From contig NC_090176.1 of assembly GCF_024679245.1 (NCBI RefSeq), positions 48,683,115-48,747,114 on the forward strand: 64,000 nt of DNA, written 5' to 3'. Shown here piece by piece: positions 1 to 10,466 of the stretch (positions within the stretch are counted from its first letter, which is position 1; every line of letters starts with the position of its first letter). This DNA is from Pseudorasbora parva. Lineage: Eukaryota > Chordata > Actinopteri > Cypriniformes > Gobionidae. Made by a program: the position numbers and the translations under genes. Below the pieces are notes generated by a model that saw nothing but the letters and a program-made list of their open reading frames with translations, had not been told where the DNA came from and did not search any database.

Positions 1-200
1 CACACGTCACTATTTAGCTCCGCTCACACGATACGCCCCCACCCGCTCGGCTTTTTTCGGAAAGACTCGGAACAGCGCATCTTTCTTATATAATTATAAA
101 AAAAATAAAGACTTTTCGGAGATATGCAGGATGCAATGCTTCTCTATAGGTACTCAAGATTGACATGACACTGACTGAAACTGAGTGTTTCACCCCCCCT
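1..200 (-). mobile_element. Terminal part of a Kolobok-like TTAA element (copy K1, cut by window start)
   Basis: This stretch is the near-identical reverse complement of 15719-15918. It ends in GTTTCACCCCCCCT followed by TTAA at 201-204. The same terminus and TTAA flank occur at 15719 and 57735. A TTAA target site, and the THAP exon in copy K2, suggest the Kolobok superfamily; piggyBac also uses TTAA and is the alternative. Only one end is in the window. Confidence 0.8.
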
Positions 201-204
201 TTAA

Positions 205-716
205 ACGTGAGAAATTTGCTAACGAACCACGTGTGAGAGAGTCGCCTGTCAACTGCGTCATATCTGCGTTACTTTCAGTTTTATTCTGCAGAAATGCTTT
301 TCTCTCACTGCAGTGTGAACAAGTGTCAAAGCAGCCTCCAGAGTAACGTCATCACATCATTTTCAACACAATCAGATGTGTGTAATATGATAAACCGAGC
401 TGCGTTTCCTCACACTCATGACCGGAAAAACGTAAATGAAGCAGGCGACTGTGGCATAATAAAAGTCCCGCTGCTCGCGAGGTGTGTGTTGTGTTAAATC
501 GCTCCAGCGGCCTCGCTCAGCTCCTCAACACTCGCTCCTGCTCTGCTTCACTCTACAGTAACGTTAATAATCACATCCATCAACATGATTTCTGCCAACC
601 GATTCTTTTCCACCGGTTGTGAGGTGAAGAACACGTGTCCCAAGATTCTGCGCTTGCCGTTCTGCGCTGCGCTTGCTGGCTGTCACATGTGTTTTATATG
701 TTGTGATTTTGTACAA

Positions 717-747
<31 letters not shown>

Positions 748-902
748 ATATTTTAGCATTTCTGCTTTTTTTGTAAATTATTTTGTGTAATAAAAGCCTA
801 AAATAGGTTGTTAAATACCAAGTTCTCACTTGCCGTCATCAAACTACGCCTTAGTTTTGAATAGGCGACCTCTAGCGGACGGAAAACTTACATAGTGCAC
901 CT
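205..902 (+). mobile_element. TTAA-type nonautonomous element, family A, right part
   Basis: The right end reads ATAGTGCACCT then TTAA (903-906). The segment around 298-420 matches 33715-33830, and 833-890 matches the ends at 34280-34338 and 59058-59110 (inverted), so the three are one family. No transposase is visible. K1 sits directly upstream at 201-204 and apparently interrupts this element. A short (TA)n(TG)n tract lies at 716-748. Confidence 0.65.
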
Positions 903-984
903 TTAAAGTTTAAGTAATGTTGTTGTGAGTTTATTTTTATTAGTTTTTTACATAATAAAAACTTTTTTGTGTAAAGTCTAGTGT

Positions 985-1225
985 TTTTGGCTCATTCACT
1001 ATCCCCTACTTTAGTTAACTTGAAGGAGTGAATGAAAACGAGTGCGTGAAGTCGGACAGCCGTTGAGCATACATTGCTATTGCGGTGTAATGTGGGATTT
1101 AAAGAGTGCACTGAATAATGTCCACTATGGTTTGAGACACCACTACAAATGGCTGTCCCCTCAAATAGTGCCCTTAGAAATAGTGCCCTATTTGAGGGTA
1201 TGGGGCTCGATTTCGGATTCAGCCA
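985..1225. repeat. Dispersed repeat D, copy 1
   Basis: It matches 29440-29572 plus 30349-30425, sharing GAATGAAAACGAGTG, TTATTGCGGTG-like and GACACCAC...TGTCCCC blocks. The second copy is split by a foldback insertion. Class unknown, no coding capacity. From 1226 to 1473 I see only unremarkable A-rich sequence. Confidence 0.55.
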
Positions 1226-1481
1226 GAGACTAATGACTAACAAGACACACTTGTGAACAATCAAGACAATGAACCAATGACAGAACTGAACTAAGAACCC
1301 ACATGACTAAATCAACCAATGACAACAAGAGACTAGGGATATGGCACATCACATGATCACATGAGGGCTCAGTGGTATCACATGACAAACCAGGAAACTG
1401 ACAATGTTATGACAATGAACATAACAAGAATATGACACAGGAACATGAAACAGAACCAACACTAGACATTACAGCATTGAA

Positions 1482-1674
1482 CAGTGGTTTTCAGCCCTGT
1501 CCTGGAGGCACCCCAGCCCTACACATTGTGTATGTCTCCTTTATCAGACACACCCAATTTAGTTCTTGCAGTCTCTACCAATGAGCTGATGAGTTGAATC
1601 AGGTGTGATAAATGAGGGAGAATCACAAAATGTCCAGGGCTGGGGTGCCTCCAGGACAGGTTTGAAAACCATTG
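1482..1674. mobile_element. hAT-type MITE
   Basis: The inverted termini CAGTGGTTTTCA... and ...TTTGAAAACCATTG extend into the shared block CCTGTCCTGGAGGCACCCC. The flanking octamers GCATTGAA (1474-1481) and TCATAGAA (1675-1682) agree at 6 of 8 positions, as expected for an aged 8-bp hAT duplication. At 193 bp it has no coding sequence. Confidence 0.8.
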
Positions 1675-1689
1675 TCATAGAAGAGGGGC

Positions 1690-1925
1690 GAGTGGAGACT
1701 TGATCACTTTGTGTAGATAGAGCAGGCTTACACATAATGTATATCTGGATGCCATCAGTGTAGAAGTGATTATTAAAACCATGTTGATGTAAGATGATAA
1801 GATCTAACCCATAGGTATATAAATGATGAATAATAATGGCCCTAGAACACCGCCCTGGGGGACACCTTGCTTTAGTCCTGCATTGAAATGTAAAATTGAC
1901 TATCAGAGAGATAGACACACCAGAA
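1690..1925 (-). pseudogene. LINE reverse-transcriptase fragment (L2/CR1-like)
   Basis: On the minus strand about 1870-1800 reads GVPQGGVLGPLLFIIY, the RT block before the catalytic loop. After a frameshift, 1800-1735 reads HGFNNHFYTDGIQIYI, matching the HG...YADDTQIY catalytic block of L2/CR1-type non-LTR elements. The YADD box is mutated to YTDG, and a stop follows the first block, so it is dead. Neither a 5' end nor a 3' tail is recognisable; the hAT MITE lies just beyond on the 3' side. Confidence 0.85.
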
Positions 1926-3109
1926 CACTGGAAATATCTATCTGAGAGGTGGGAAACAAGTCAAGCATGGCAGACAGTAGGCGGAAGTCAAGTCAAATAG
2001 AGATAGAGATAGAGTCGCTAGTAGTAGATCATTCACTGAAAGGGCAGTTTCAATGCTATGGTCGAAAACTAGATTGAAAGGATCTAACTAAAATATTATT
2101 TTCAGCTAGAAAAGACTGAAGCTGGGAGGCAAAAGTTCTTTATTCATTTGCCAATAAATGGTAGATAATTAGACTGAACTGAGGGGTCAAGGTTGGGTTT
2201 CTTGAACTGGTATCAAATGATCCCGAGGTAAGAGAAATGTGTGTTTCCCTTTGAAATTGAGGTTGATATCTCAAAAAATGAGCTTTCAGTAAGTTTTTGT
2301 TTGAATGCAGTACCAGATTTCCTCCATTAGATGCCAGCAAAGCTCCACTGGTACACACAGTTTTCCGCTCACACACGCATTTGTTTAATATGTTTATTTC
2401 ACACATACAAGCCACACTTTTTGGCATCCATACATCACACGTCCACACAATTTGCTCTATAATGAGCAGAAAACAGGAATAAAGTGAGTATTTCCTTTAT
2501 AGGCCAAACCTGAGAAAAAGGCACAATCTGGACAATTTTGAAGCCTTGCCAACTGAATGAAAGCCTATTAAACAAAGACTGCATCATTTTATAGTTAAAT
2601 AGCCCTGGGATTAAAAATGGCAGGTTTAATGGCTTTCAATGGACATTTTCGTCCTTTAAGGTCTTGTATTTTGTGTACCTAGTGTAGAATAGATTTTTTT
2701 ATTTTTTATTTTTACTAAAGATACAATATTTCTTAAAGTTATTTATAATATTTATTCAATAAAAATACACACTTTTGCCTAAATTTATGCAGTTGAAATT
2801 AACATAGGCAAAATTTTAACACACATAAAAACTGAAAAAGTAAAAAAATAAAAATAATAATAATAATAATAATTTTGAATTTAAAATATAATGGTAATGT
2901 TCTGCCAGGAAAACACAACACAATGCGATGCGTCATTCAAAATTCAAGTAAAACACTGTAAAAAAGTGTAAAAAAGTTAAAAATTCCTTCATATTCATAC
3001 AGTAAATTGTGGACTATTAGTCAGTCGGGTATTGAAAAAACTGATCTAGTAGGGTAAAATATATATCCAGCACATCACCGGTCAAGGCGGTCATATGCAT
3101 ATCTGCATT
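1926..3109. other. Unassigned intergenic DNA
   Basis: I see no gene or clear element. The stretch turns very AT-rich after 2680 and holds a short (AAT)n run near 2850-2872. Open frames at 2140-2482 overlap on both strands without recognisable motifs. Confidence 0.5.
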
Positions 3110-3248
3110 CCTTACATCAGGGCTATTCAAATCTTACCCTGGAGGGCCAATGCAGTGCAGAGTTTAGCTCCAATCCTGATCAAACACACCTGAATGCTAA
3201 TCAATGTCTTTAGGATCATTAGAAAATCACAGGTGAGTGTGTTTGATC

Positions 3249-3884
3249 CATAGACCGTAAAAAAATATGGACGACTCGACATCATCCGTTTCCGCTTGTC
3301 ATATTTGAAGCTTTCAGGCAGCCTTGCACGGCGCGGACATCTTGGGACCGAGTCTGCGCAGTAGCGATTTCGGGACCGGAGTTGCGCAGTAGAGCGCAGG
3401 AAGTAGAGCAGGAAGTACAGTCGCGATATCAAAAGCCCGCCCACACTCTCGCAGATGCAGAACAATTAATTATGTTGGTGTGAAATAAACAGTTATGGAA
3501 ATGTAGAAATTAAAGCTAAAGCTCTAATCTGCTCCCAAAAATTTCGAAAAAAGTCCGTTAGTGCCTCAGTGACAACTTCACTCAGAGAAGACGTCAGTCT
3601 CAGCTGTCAATCATGACGTCACACCCCCCGTTTTTATAGCATCAAATAACTAACTAAAACTAAACTTATTTTAAAAACGAACACCTGAAATGAAATAATC
3701 GTGATGATAACTGCCTTCAGTGACATAAACTAACTTTGGGGGAAAAATTTTGAAGTGTTATTTTATTATTTAGTTTGCCTCGCGTCCATTAGAAATCACA
3801 GAGGGGCGGCTATACTGGGACCGGTCACCGGGGGGCGATCGAGGCGCGAAAGCTTCAGTAAATGAGAGGGAGACTGCAGGCTTG
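3249..3884. mobile_element. 636-bp insertion with 8-bp target duplication
   Basis: GTTTGATC occurs at 3241-3248 and 3885-3892, exactly bracketing the insert and reconstituting the host MITE arm when one copy is removed. The insert begins CATAGACCGTAAAAAAATAT and ends GACTGCAGGCTTG. Its own termini are only weakly inverted. An 8-bp duplication favours hAT. No protein motif seen. Confidence 0.7.
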
Positions 3885-3908
3885 GTTTGATCAGGGTTGG
3901 AGCTAAAC

Positions 3909-4736
3909 TTTAGCTCCAACCCATACCTGTCAAGTATCCCGTTTTGGCCGGGAAAGTCCCGTATTTTACCCTTCTTTCCCGCCGTCCTCCCGTATTCGTA
4001 TTTTCCCGTAAATCTCCCGTATTTTAACCTGCGTTATTAAAAAATAATAATACCGGAGTAAAAAAACAAAAAAACATTTCCAATCTGAGCTCTGTAACTA
4101 GCCTCGCGATAACTGCCATCTGCAGTAGCCTACAGGTGGCCGTTGTCGCGAGGTTATAGTGTGTGAGGTCAGATGACGACGAGTGACAACGCGGGGAAAA
4201 ACAAAACAGACGGATGACGGACGTAACTAACGATAGAGATGGAAGGCACTCCTGCCAGCAAACCCAAACCCTGTGTAAATACCTTGATCAATGGGACAGC
4301 GAATTTAATTTTCTGAAGAGGAGCAGATGGAGGACAGTCACGCGTTTTGTAAGTTTTGTAACTGACTTCATGTGCGACAGGGGAAGATCTTTTAAAGTGA
4401 CAGTAATCACTTATAATGACAATATAAAGAACAGAAGTAATTGCTCACTAAATATGCTCTTTTCTTGAGTAAATAACTTCAGTACCTTTAAGAAGGATTA
4501 ATCTATATATAATTCTTAACTTATGCAGTACAACTACAATTTCTGTATATTTCCCACTTAAGGGAAATATACATTTCCCTTAAGTTCTGATAAGTTGTTA
4601 TACATGTAGGAAGAGCACAGGTACAAATAAAATGTATTATTATTATTATGGGTGTATGTGAGGATTTAACCCCCCCCCCCCCCCCCCCCCCCCCCAATCT
4701 ATCCCGGATTTTGATACCCAAAAGTTGACAGGTATG
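3909..4736 (+). mobile_element. Decayed hAT-like element with zinc-finger transposase remnant
   Basis: The termini are CATACCTGTCAA (3922) and its complement TTGACAGGTATG (to 4736). The insertion duplicates AGCTAAAC at 3901-3908 and 4737-4744. Around 4230-4400 the frames read KYLDQWDSEFNFLKRSRW and then, shifted, EDSHAFCKFC, resembling the BED-type finger at the N-terminus of hAT transposases, with frameshifts and stops. A 13-bp filler (3909-3921) precedes the terminus. It contains a poly-C run. Confidence 0.65.
4670..4695 (+). repeat. Poly-C tract, 26 C
   Basis: An uninterrupted run of 26 cytosines lies inside the nested hAT-like element, next to the TTATTATTATTATG stretch at 4636-4650. Its length should be treated as approximate in any assembly. 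Confidence 0.9.
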
Positions 4737-4796
4737 AGCTAAACTATGCAGTGCATTGGCCCTCCAGGGTAAGATTTGAATAGCCCTGCCTTACAT

Positions 4797-5840
4797 TCTT
4801 CAGGTGAGACTCAAAGATGTAAACAGTAGGAAAAAGTCCCCGGATGACCTACTAATTACAGCGAGATTCTGAAGTGTGCGTCTTTGCTATCCCATGATGA
4901 GGAAGATGGTGCAGACTGAAAGAGCCAATCATTGATTAATAAAGTTATCCTGGTCCAGTTGCTTCAGAAACAGGCAGTGTTCTGAGACTGGCGTTTAGGA
5001 TTGCACATGCGCAATAGCTTTCTCCCGGCTTAAAAATGCCGTGTTTTGTCACGATTTGAGCGTTTAGAAACAAAATTTATGAGACAGTTGATGTCAGAAT
5101 ATTCATTGGGGATTTCAAACATGAAATCTAATTGTAAGCTTGGTAAACAGTTTTGAAGAATTTAATGTTTCCCCATTCAAAGAGATGAGAGGTGTTTCAA
5201 AGATGGACGCCGAGTGAAATGACTTGACTCTGATGGAACGGACACTGTAGGTCACATGACAAATGATAACATGGCGAACGTAGTACATCCTAATTACAAC
5301 ACACACTCATACTAAAGAACATACTTTTTTAGCCGCGTGTAGTAATTGCTTATTTAAATCGTATGTGATTTCAGACGCAGCATCTCTCACCAAAGAGGCC
5401 TATGTGTTTAACAACACATGAGACGTGTGTGCATGAATTAATGTATGACTTCACGCGTGTCTGACGCTGGTGGAACGATCTCGAGATCTGCTGTCAGCAG
5501 ATGGATTAAACGAGGGCTTTTGCTGCTGTGCATTCTCTTTTGAGAGCATGACAACCTCTTTTGCTTTGTTTATGCCATGCTTTTTGGCTGTTGCATATTA
5601 ATTGGCTTTTCAGGTTTATTTCCCGTCTCTGTTCTCCCAGGGCCAGATGCACAGCCTAAGGCGACTGTTTAGACAAGTGTTTGCTGTGTAAGTAGTTACA
5701 ACCTGGTAAATAATTCAAGATCCAGTTTGCATGCTCAGAAAAGCATTTACATTTACACTTTATGATGTTGGCGTTTCTGCAAAGACAATTGGGTCATTTT
5801 CACAGAGACTAACTTGCTTAAGTCTGGCCTTTTTAAGCAC
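4797..5840. other. Unassigned intergenic DNA
   Basis: No gene, element termini or repeat recognised. It is of mixed base composition and the short open frames here carry no motif. Confidence 0.45.
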
Positions 5841-5844
5841 ACTG

Positions 5845-7211
5845 TACTCTATAAAACACTGGGTTAAAAACAACCCAAGGGCTGATTGGGTTCTTTATTT
5901 AACCCAGCCTAGTGTTTTGATTTTGAAAAATTTCTGGGTAACACAAAACTACCAAAACACTGGGTTGTCACGTCTGACTCAGGATCTGGGTAACACAAAA
6001 ACTACCTAAACACTGGGTTGTTACGTCTGACCCAGGATCTGGGTAACACAAAACTAACCAAACACTGGGTTGTTACGTCTGACCCAGGATCTGAGTAACA
6101 CAAAAACTACCTAAACACTGGGTTGTTACGTCTGACCCAGGATCTGAGTAACACAAAAACTACCTAAACACTGGGTTGTTACGTCTGACCCAGGATCTGA
6201 GTAACACAAAAACTACCTAAACACTGGGTTGTTACGTCTGACCCAGGATCTGGGTAACACAAAACTAACCAAACACTGGGTTGTTACGGCTGACCCAGGA
6301 TCAGGGTAACACAAAAACTACCCAAACTCTGGGTTGTTACGTGTGACCCAGGATCTGGGTAACACAAAAACTACCCAAACACTGGGTTGTTACGTCTGAC
6401 CCAGGATCTGGGTAACACAAAAACTACCCAAACACTGGGTTGTTACTTCTGACCCAGGATCAGGGTAACACAAAAACTACCCAAACTCTGGGTTGTTACT
6501 TCTGACCCAGGATATGGGTAACACAAAACTAACCAAACACTGGGTTGTTACGGCTGACCCAGGATCAGGGTAACACAAAAACTACCCAAACTCTGGGTTG
6601 TTACGTCTGACCCAGGATCTGGGTAACACAAAAACTACCCAAACACTGGGTTGTTACGTCTGACCCAGGATCTGGGTAACACAAAAACTACCCAAACTCT
6701 GGGTTGTTACTTCTGACCCAGAATCTGGGTAACACAAAAACTACCCAAACACTGGGTTGTTACGTCTGACCCAGGATCTGGGTAACACAAAACTACCCAA
6801 ATACTGGGTTGTCACGTCTGACTCAGGATCTGGGTAACACAAAAACTACCTAAACACTGGGTTGTTACGTCTGACCCAGGATCTGGGTAACACAAAAACT
6901 ACCCAAACACTGGGTTGTTACGTCTGACCCAGGATCTGGGTAACACAAAAACTACCCAAACTCTGGGTTGTTACTTCTGACCCAGAATCTGGGTAACACA
7001 AAAACTACCCAAACACTGGGTTGTTACGTCTGACCCAGGATCTGGGTAACACAAAACTACCCAAATACTGGGTTGTCACGTCTGACTCAGGATCTGGATA
7101 ACACAAAAACTACCCAAAGACTGGGTTGTTACGTCTGACCCAGGATCTGAGTAACATAAAACGACCTAAACATAAAAAATTACCCAAAAGACTCCACCCC
7201 AGATTAGAGTA
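5845..7211. mobile_element. Palindromic MITE expanded by an internal minisatellite
   Basis: The left end, ACTCTATAAAACACTGGGTT then AAAAACAACCC, resembles the MITEs at 8157 and 8539 (ACTCTAAAAA...GGGTTAAAAACAACCC). The right side ends with AGATTAGAGT near 7211. The interior is filled by the 53-bp array, whose units reuse the GGGTTGTT/AACCCAG vocabulary of the MITE. I infer the array grew from the MITE interior. Confidence 0.6.
5937..7165. repeat. Minisatellite, ~24 copies of a 53-bp unit
   Basis: The unit contains CTGGGTTGTTACGTCTGACC, CAGGATCTGGGTAACAC and AAAAACTACCCAAACA. Copies differ by a few substitutions and by 4 or 5 A in the A-run. Each unit holds two short palindromes (CTGGGT...ACCCAG and TGGGTA...TACCCA). 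A block starting near 6717 (GAATCTGGG variant, then CAAATACTGGG, then a TCACGTCTGACTCAGG variant) recurs about 264 bp later, indicating duplication of five-unit blocks. Confidence 0.93.
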
Positions 7212-7988
7212 GAAAAAATAACCTGGTGTGTTATAATTAATTCACCATTGAAAACCCCATTTTGTTCAAACTAAATTTGCTTAATCTGCATTAAGGAAAC
7301 TTGTTTTTACAGTATTAACCCATGCACATTGTTAGAATCCTCCTTCTTTTGTCTCAAACAAACAGCTTTTCAAGGAAGGTATGACGAAGATGAAGAATGT
7401 GCCCCACCTCGGCAGAAAGCAAGACGCCGCCTTAAGACCAAACGTTTTAACAACACACACTCCACACATGCTTGACATTCCTGTCTCACACTGACATCTC
7501 ACTAAAGAATCTTTTACTGACAGGAAGTAGATTCAATCATGGCAGGTGCTATTTGAAGGTAAACGCATTCCCCTGTAGACACCTGCATAAAGACTAGACT
7601 TCTCAGTTTCAGTGATTTCAGCCTGTGTGGATCCGGGTTACCATAAATGCCCACGAGTCTTTGTTTTTAACACATTCTTTATTAATGTGAGACTTTCATT
7701 ATCAGGCTGCTGCAGAAATGACAACATTTACATTTCTGGAGGCAAATACCAAGCCTTGTGAAAAAGAAGTGTGTTTAATTGTTGTGAATTTGTTTAGTTT
7801 TTTCCCTTAGAACCCAATGGGGTCCATCAACTGTTTGGTTACCAATAGCATCTTTTGTGTTCAGCTGAAGAAGAAAAAAATCATGCAGGTTTGGAACAAC
7901 TTGAGGGTGAGAAAATGAAACAGAATTTAATTTTTTAGATGAACTATCCCTTTAATAGTACACTTTAAGGACTGTTGAACACACCTAA
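7212..7988. other. Mostly unassigned; MITE fragment at 7800-7952
   Basis: Positions 7212-7799 show nothing recognisable. The part ending TGAACTATCCCTTTAATAG near 7952 resembles the right terminus of the TTAA MITE at 53152-53804 (AGGGATAGTTCACCC in complement), so it is probably a truncated copy. Confidence 0.5.
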
Positions 7989-8156
7989 AGGTGCAGTAAG
8001 CGATTTCTAAGAAGTCTGTTAAAGAAATTTAAATCAACACCCAAGCAATTAAATTTAGTGAATATGTGCTGGATGTCTGTTCTGTGCGGGGTGACCAGAT
8101 TTCACACGGTGGAGAACGGGACAGGATGGGGATGGCCCCCAACTAAATACATTGTC

Positions 8157-8321
8157 ACTCTAAAAAATTCTGGGTAAAAAACAACCCAATGTTGGGTCAA
8201 ATATGGACTAACCCAGCGATTGGGTTGTTTAACCCAGCGATTGGGTTGTTTTAACCCAGCGGTTGGGTTGTTTTAACCCAGCGGTTGGGTTGTCTCAAGC
8301 AAATATTTGTTATTTAGAGTG
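8157..8321. mobile_element. MITE with four-copy internal repeat
   Basis: CACTCTAAAAAATTCTGGGT at the left and TTATTTAGAGTG at the right are degenerate inverted ends. The interior (8210-8294) is four tandem copies of about 22 bp built on AACCCAGCGATTGGGTTGTT. It is the same vocabulary as the MITE at 8539-8707. Confidence 0.7.
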
Positions 8322-8470
8322 TATATTTAGAGTGTATAGTTATTTTATTTTTAAAAAATTCAAACAATAGGACAATTTTTTTTTTTTTTAGGTACATTAG
8401 GTTTATTAAACATGTACACATTTTTAAATATATTTTGTTGTTTTATTAGCATTTATGACACAGACATGTG

Positions 8471-9215
8471 TTTTAAAAGATTAGTTCACTTTTAAATAAA
8501 CTTTTGCTGATAACTTACTCACCCCCAACCTCATCCACACTCTAAAAACTGCTGGGTTAAAAACAACCCAAGTTGGGTTGAAAATGGACAAACCCAGAAA
8601 TTGGATTGTTTGAATAGGTCCATTCGATGGGCTCAAACAACCCAATTTCTGGGTTTGTCCATTTTCAACCCAACTTGGGTTGTTTTTAACCCAGCAGTTT
8701 TTAGAGTACAAGATGTCAATGTCTTTCCTTCTTCAGTTGAAAAGAAATGAAGGTTTTTGATGAAAACATTCCAGGATTTTTCTCCATATAATGGACTTTA
8801 ATGGATCCCAAATGGTTCAAATGACAGTTTCAGTGCAGCTTCAAAGGGCTTTAAACCATACCAGACGATGAATAAGGGTCTTATCTAGCCGAACGATCGG
8901 TCATTTAAACAAAAAATAAAAAAGTTTAAGGTTTATAAGCACAAATGCTCGCCTTGCTCTGTTCTGTGATGTGCGTTTGTGACGTCACATAAAACGCAAT
9001 TACGTTGAAAAGGTCACACTTGACGCAGGCGGAAGTATCGAGGACCATATGCACATATACAAATGTCTTTGTGTCAGTTTATCATTTAAAACGTTTTTAC
9101 GAACACTTGTAAACACTGACTCGTACTTGTAATTGCGTATTACGTGACATCACAAACGCGCATCACAGAACAGGGCAAGGCGAGCATTTGTGCTTATAAA
9201 ACTTCAACTTTTCAC
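8471..9215. mobile_element. TTAA-type MITE, interrupted
   Basis: It starts TTAAAAGATTAGTTCACTTT and continues with a block I recall as a common cyprinid MITE (CTTCAGTTGAAAAGAAATGA, then ACATTCCAGGATTTTTCTCC). Segments near 8940-9010 recur inverted near 9140-9205 (ATAAGCACAAATGCTCGCC and complement), so the interior folds back. It is interrupted by the MITE at 8539-8707. The right terminus is not certain. Confidence 0.6.
8539..8707. mobile_element. Near-perfect palindromic MITE
   Basis: ACTCTAAAAACTGCTGGGTT at 8539 and its exact complement ending at 8707 are the tips of two arms of about 75 bp. The arms pair almost perfectly around a short loop (8612-8632). It should extrude as a single hairpin. 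No coding capacity. The arms spell a minus-strand open frame of 76 codons that is only a by-product. Confidence 0.85.
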
Positions 9216-10091
9216 TCACGGTGACATGGTAGACACGACAGATGGTGTGAGATTTTACCAAAAGACGAAAGGGTCAGAGGAATATAACTGGAAAAAACTG
9301 GGACCCGTGTTAATATTGAATAAGCTTTCCAGTGCTGGAGAGACGATAGAGAGCAGGAAGGCCTGAACACAGACGTCGAGATTGCTTTATTTCAGCTCGA
9401 TGTGTGTGTAACATTGTTTTTTTTTGCTGTTTCACAGAACCACAATATGCTGGTGTTGAATCACAGCTGATTCATCCATACTTGCGCGAGCTGTTATGGT
9501 TCCTAGACACTGTGCAATTTTTCAAAATCCTTTGCGAATGTTGCTTGTCAGACTGTATGAACATGATCCCCGATGTAAGCCATATCACACTGTAAGATCT
9601 CAGTTGTCATTAATGTCAGACTGTACGATAGTCAAAGGGCGCTAAAAACGGACACACAAACTCGTCTGGAGTTTTATATCATCAATGAATGACGGGTTTG
9701 GTGACGGTGAGCTGCATTACACGCGGGACTGAAAGACTGGCTACAAAGAAATCTCTAGCTCTCGTTTTGGTCATAGTTTGTCTTGAAAAACAGAGATATT
9801 TGACTGTCGTAGTCGGAGAAATCACACTGCAGGATTGTGTGCCAAATCTTCTGACACTGCCAGAATTTCGTCTGAGGTAAAATTTGATCGCAGCGCTCAT
9901 TAATCGGCTGCCGGTGAACATGTCAAACTAACGACCAAAGATGTCAGATTTTAGCCTAGGATCAGAGGAATCTTTTAGGATTTGCGGCCAAAATCGCACA
10001 GTGTGCACCCGGCTTTAGTCATTGCCTGCGTTGCACAGCGTGTTTGTTATTTTGGGGGCGGAGTGATGAAGGGAGAGGTGTTCTGAACCAA

Positions 10092-10410
10092 CCGGATCAC
10101 ACATAAATGCGTATAAATAGTATGAGTGTGCAATGTCGTGGAATGTATACGGCAAAACTCATTTTGGCGTGCATATGATACAGTGTTTTTCGCATGCATA
10201 TGATACGCACTTTATGGCGTATATATGACACGCTCTTGGGTAGGTTTAGGGTAGTGGGGTGGGGGGTTCATATGTATAATACGCCATAAAATGCGTATCA
10301 TATGCACCCGAAAAACAGCGTATCATATGCACGCCAAAATGAGTTTTGGCGTATACATTCCACGACATTGCACACTCATACTATTTATATGCATTTTTCG
10401 TGAGATCCGG
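10092..10410. repeat. Palindromic MITE with ~125-bp arms
   Basis: The left arm CCGGATC...GTATAAATAGTATGAGTGTGC matches, inverted, the right arm ending ...TTTATATGCATTTTTCGTGAGATCCGG. The centre (10230-10270) holds GGGTAGGTTTAGGGTAG, a motif that also precedes the (GT)n tracts at 18755 and 19920. A diverged relative lies at 12603-12830. Confidence 0.75.
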
Positions 10411-10466
10411 CTGTCTGACCAGTGTTTCTCAGAAATCGCTTACTGCACCTTTAAGTAAACCTTTAA

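Larger units (their letters stand above)
3118..4788. mobile_element. hAT MITE split by two nested insertions
   Basis: The outer ends are inverted repeats of about 50 bp: CAGGGCTATTCAAATCTTAC at 3118 and its complement ending at 4788. They are flanked by a perfect 8-bp duplication, CCTTACAT, at 3110-3117 and 4789-4796. The native MITE is about 190 bp. The rest is insertions at 3249-3884 and 3909-4736. The inner arms (TTTAGCTCCAA, CTGATCAAACACACCTG) belong to a MITE family I recall as very abundant in cyprinids. Confidence 0.88.
7989..10450. mobile_element. TTAA-type element containing several nested MITEs
   Basis: AGGTGCAGTAAGCGATTTCT at 7989 recurs as its exact complement ending at 10450. 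The right flank is TTAA (10451-10454); the left flank is CTAA, one change from TTAA. The interior holds MITEs at 8157-8321, 8471-9215 (with 8539-8707) and a palindrome at 10092-10410. The remaining 9216-10091 has no recognisable protein. It ends only 16 bp before the next TTAA element. Confidence 0.75.

Noticed and set aside
5937..7165. CRISPR-like array
   Set aside because: Units abut with no unique spacers and the genome is eukaryotic; it is a minisatellite.
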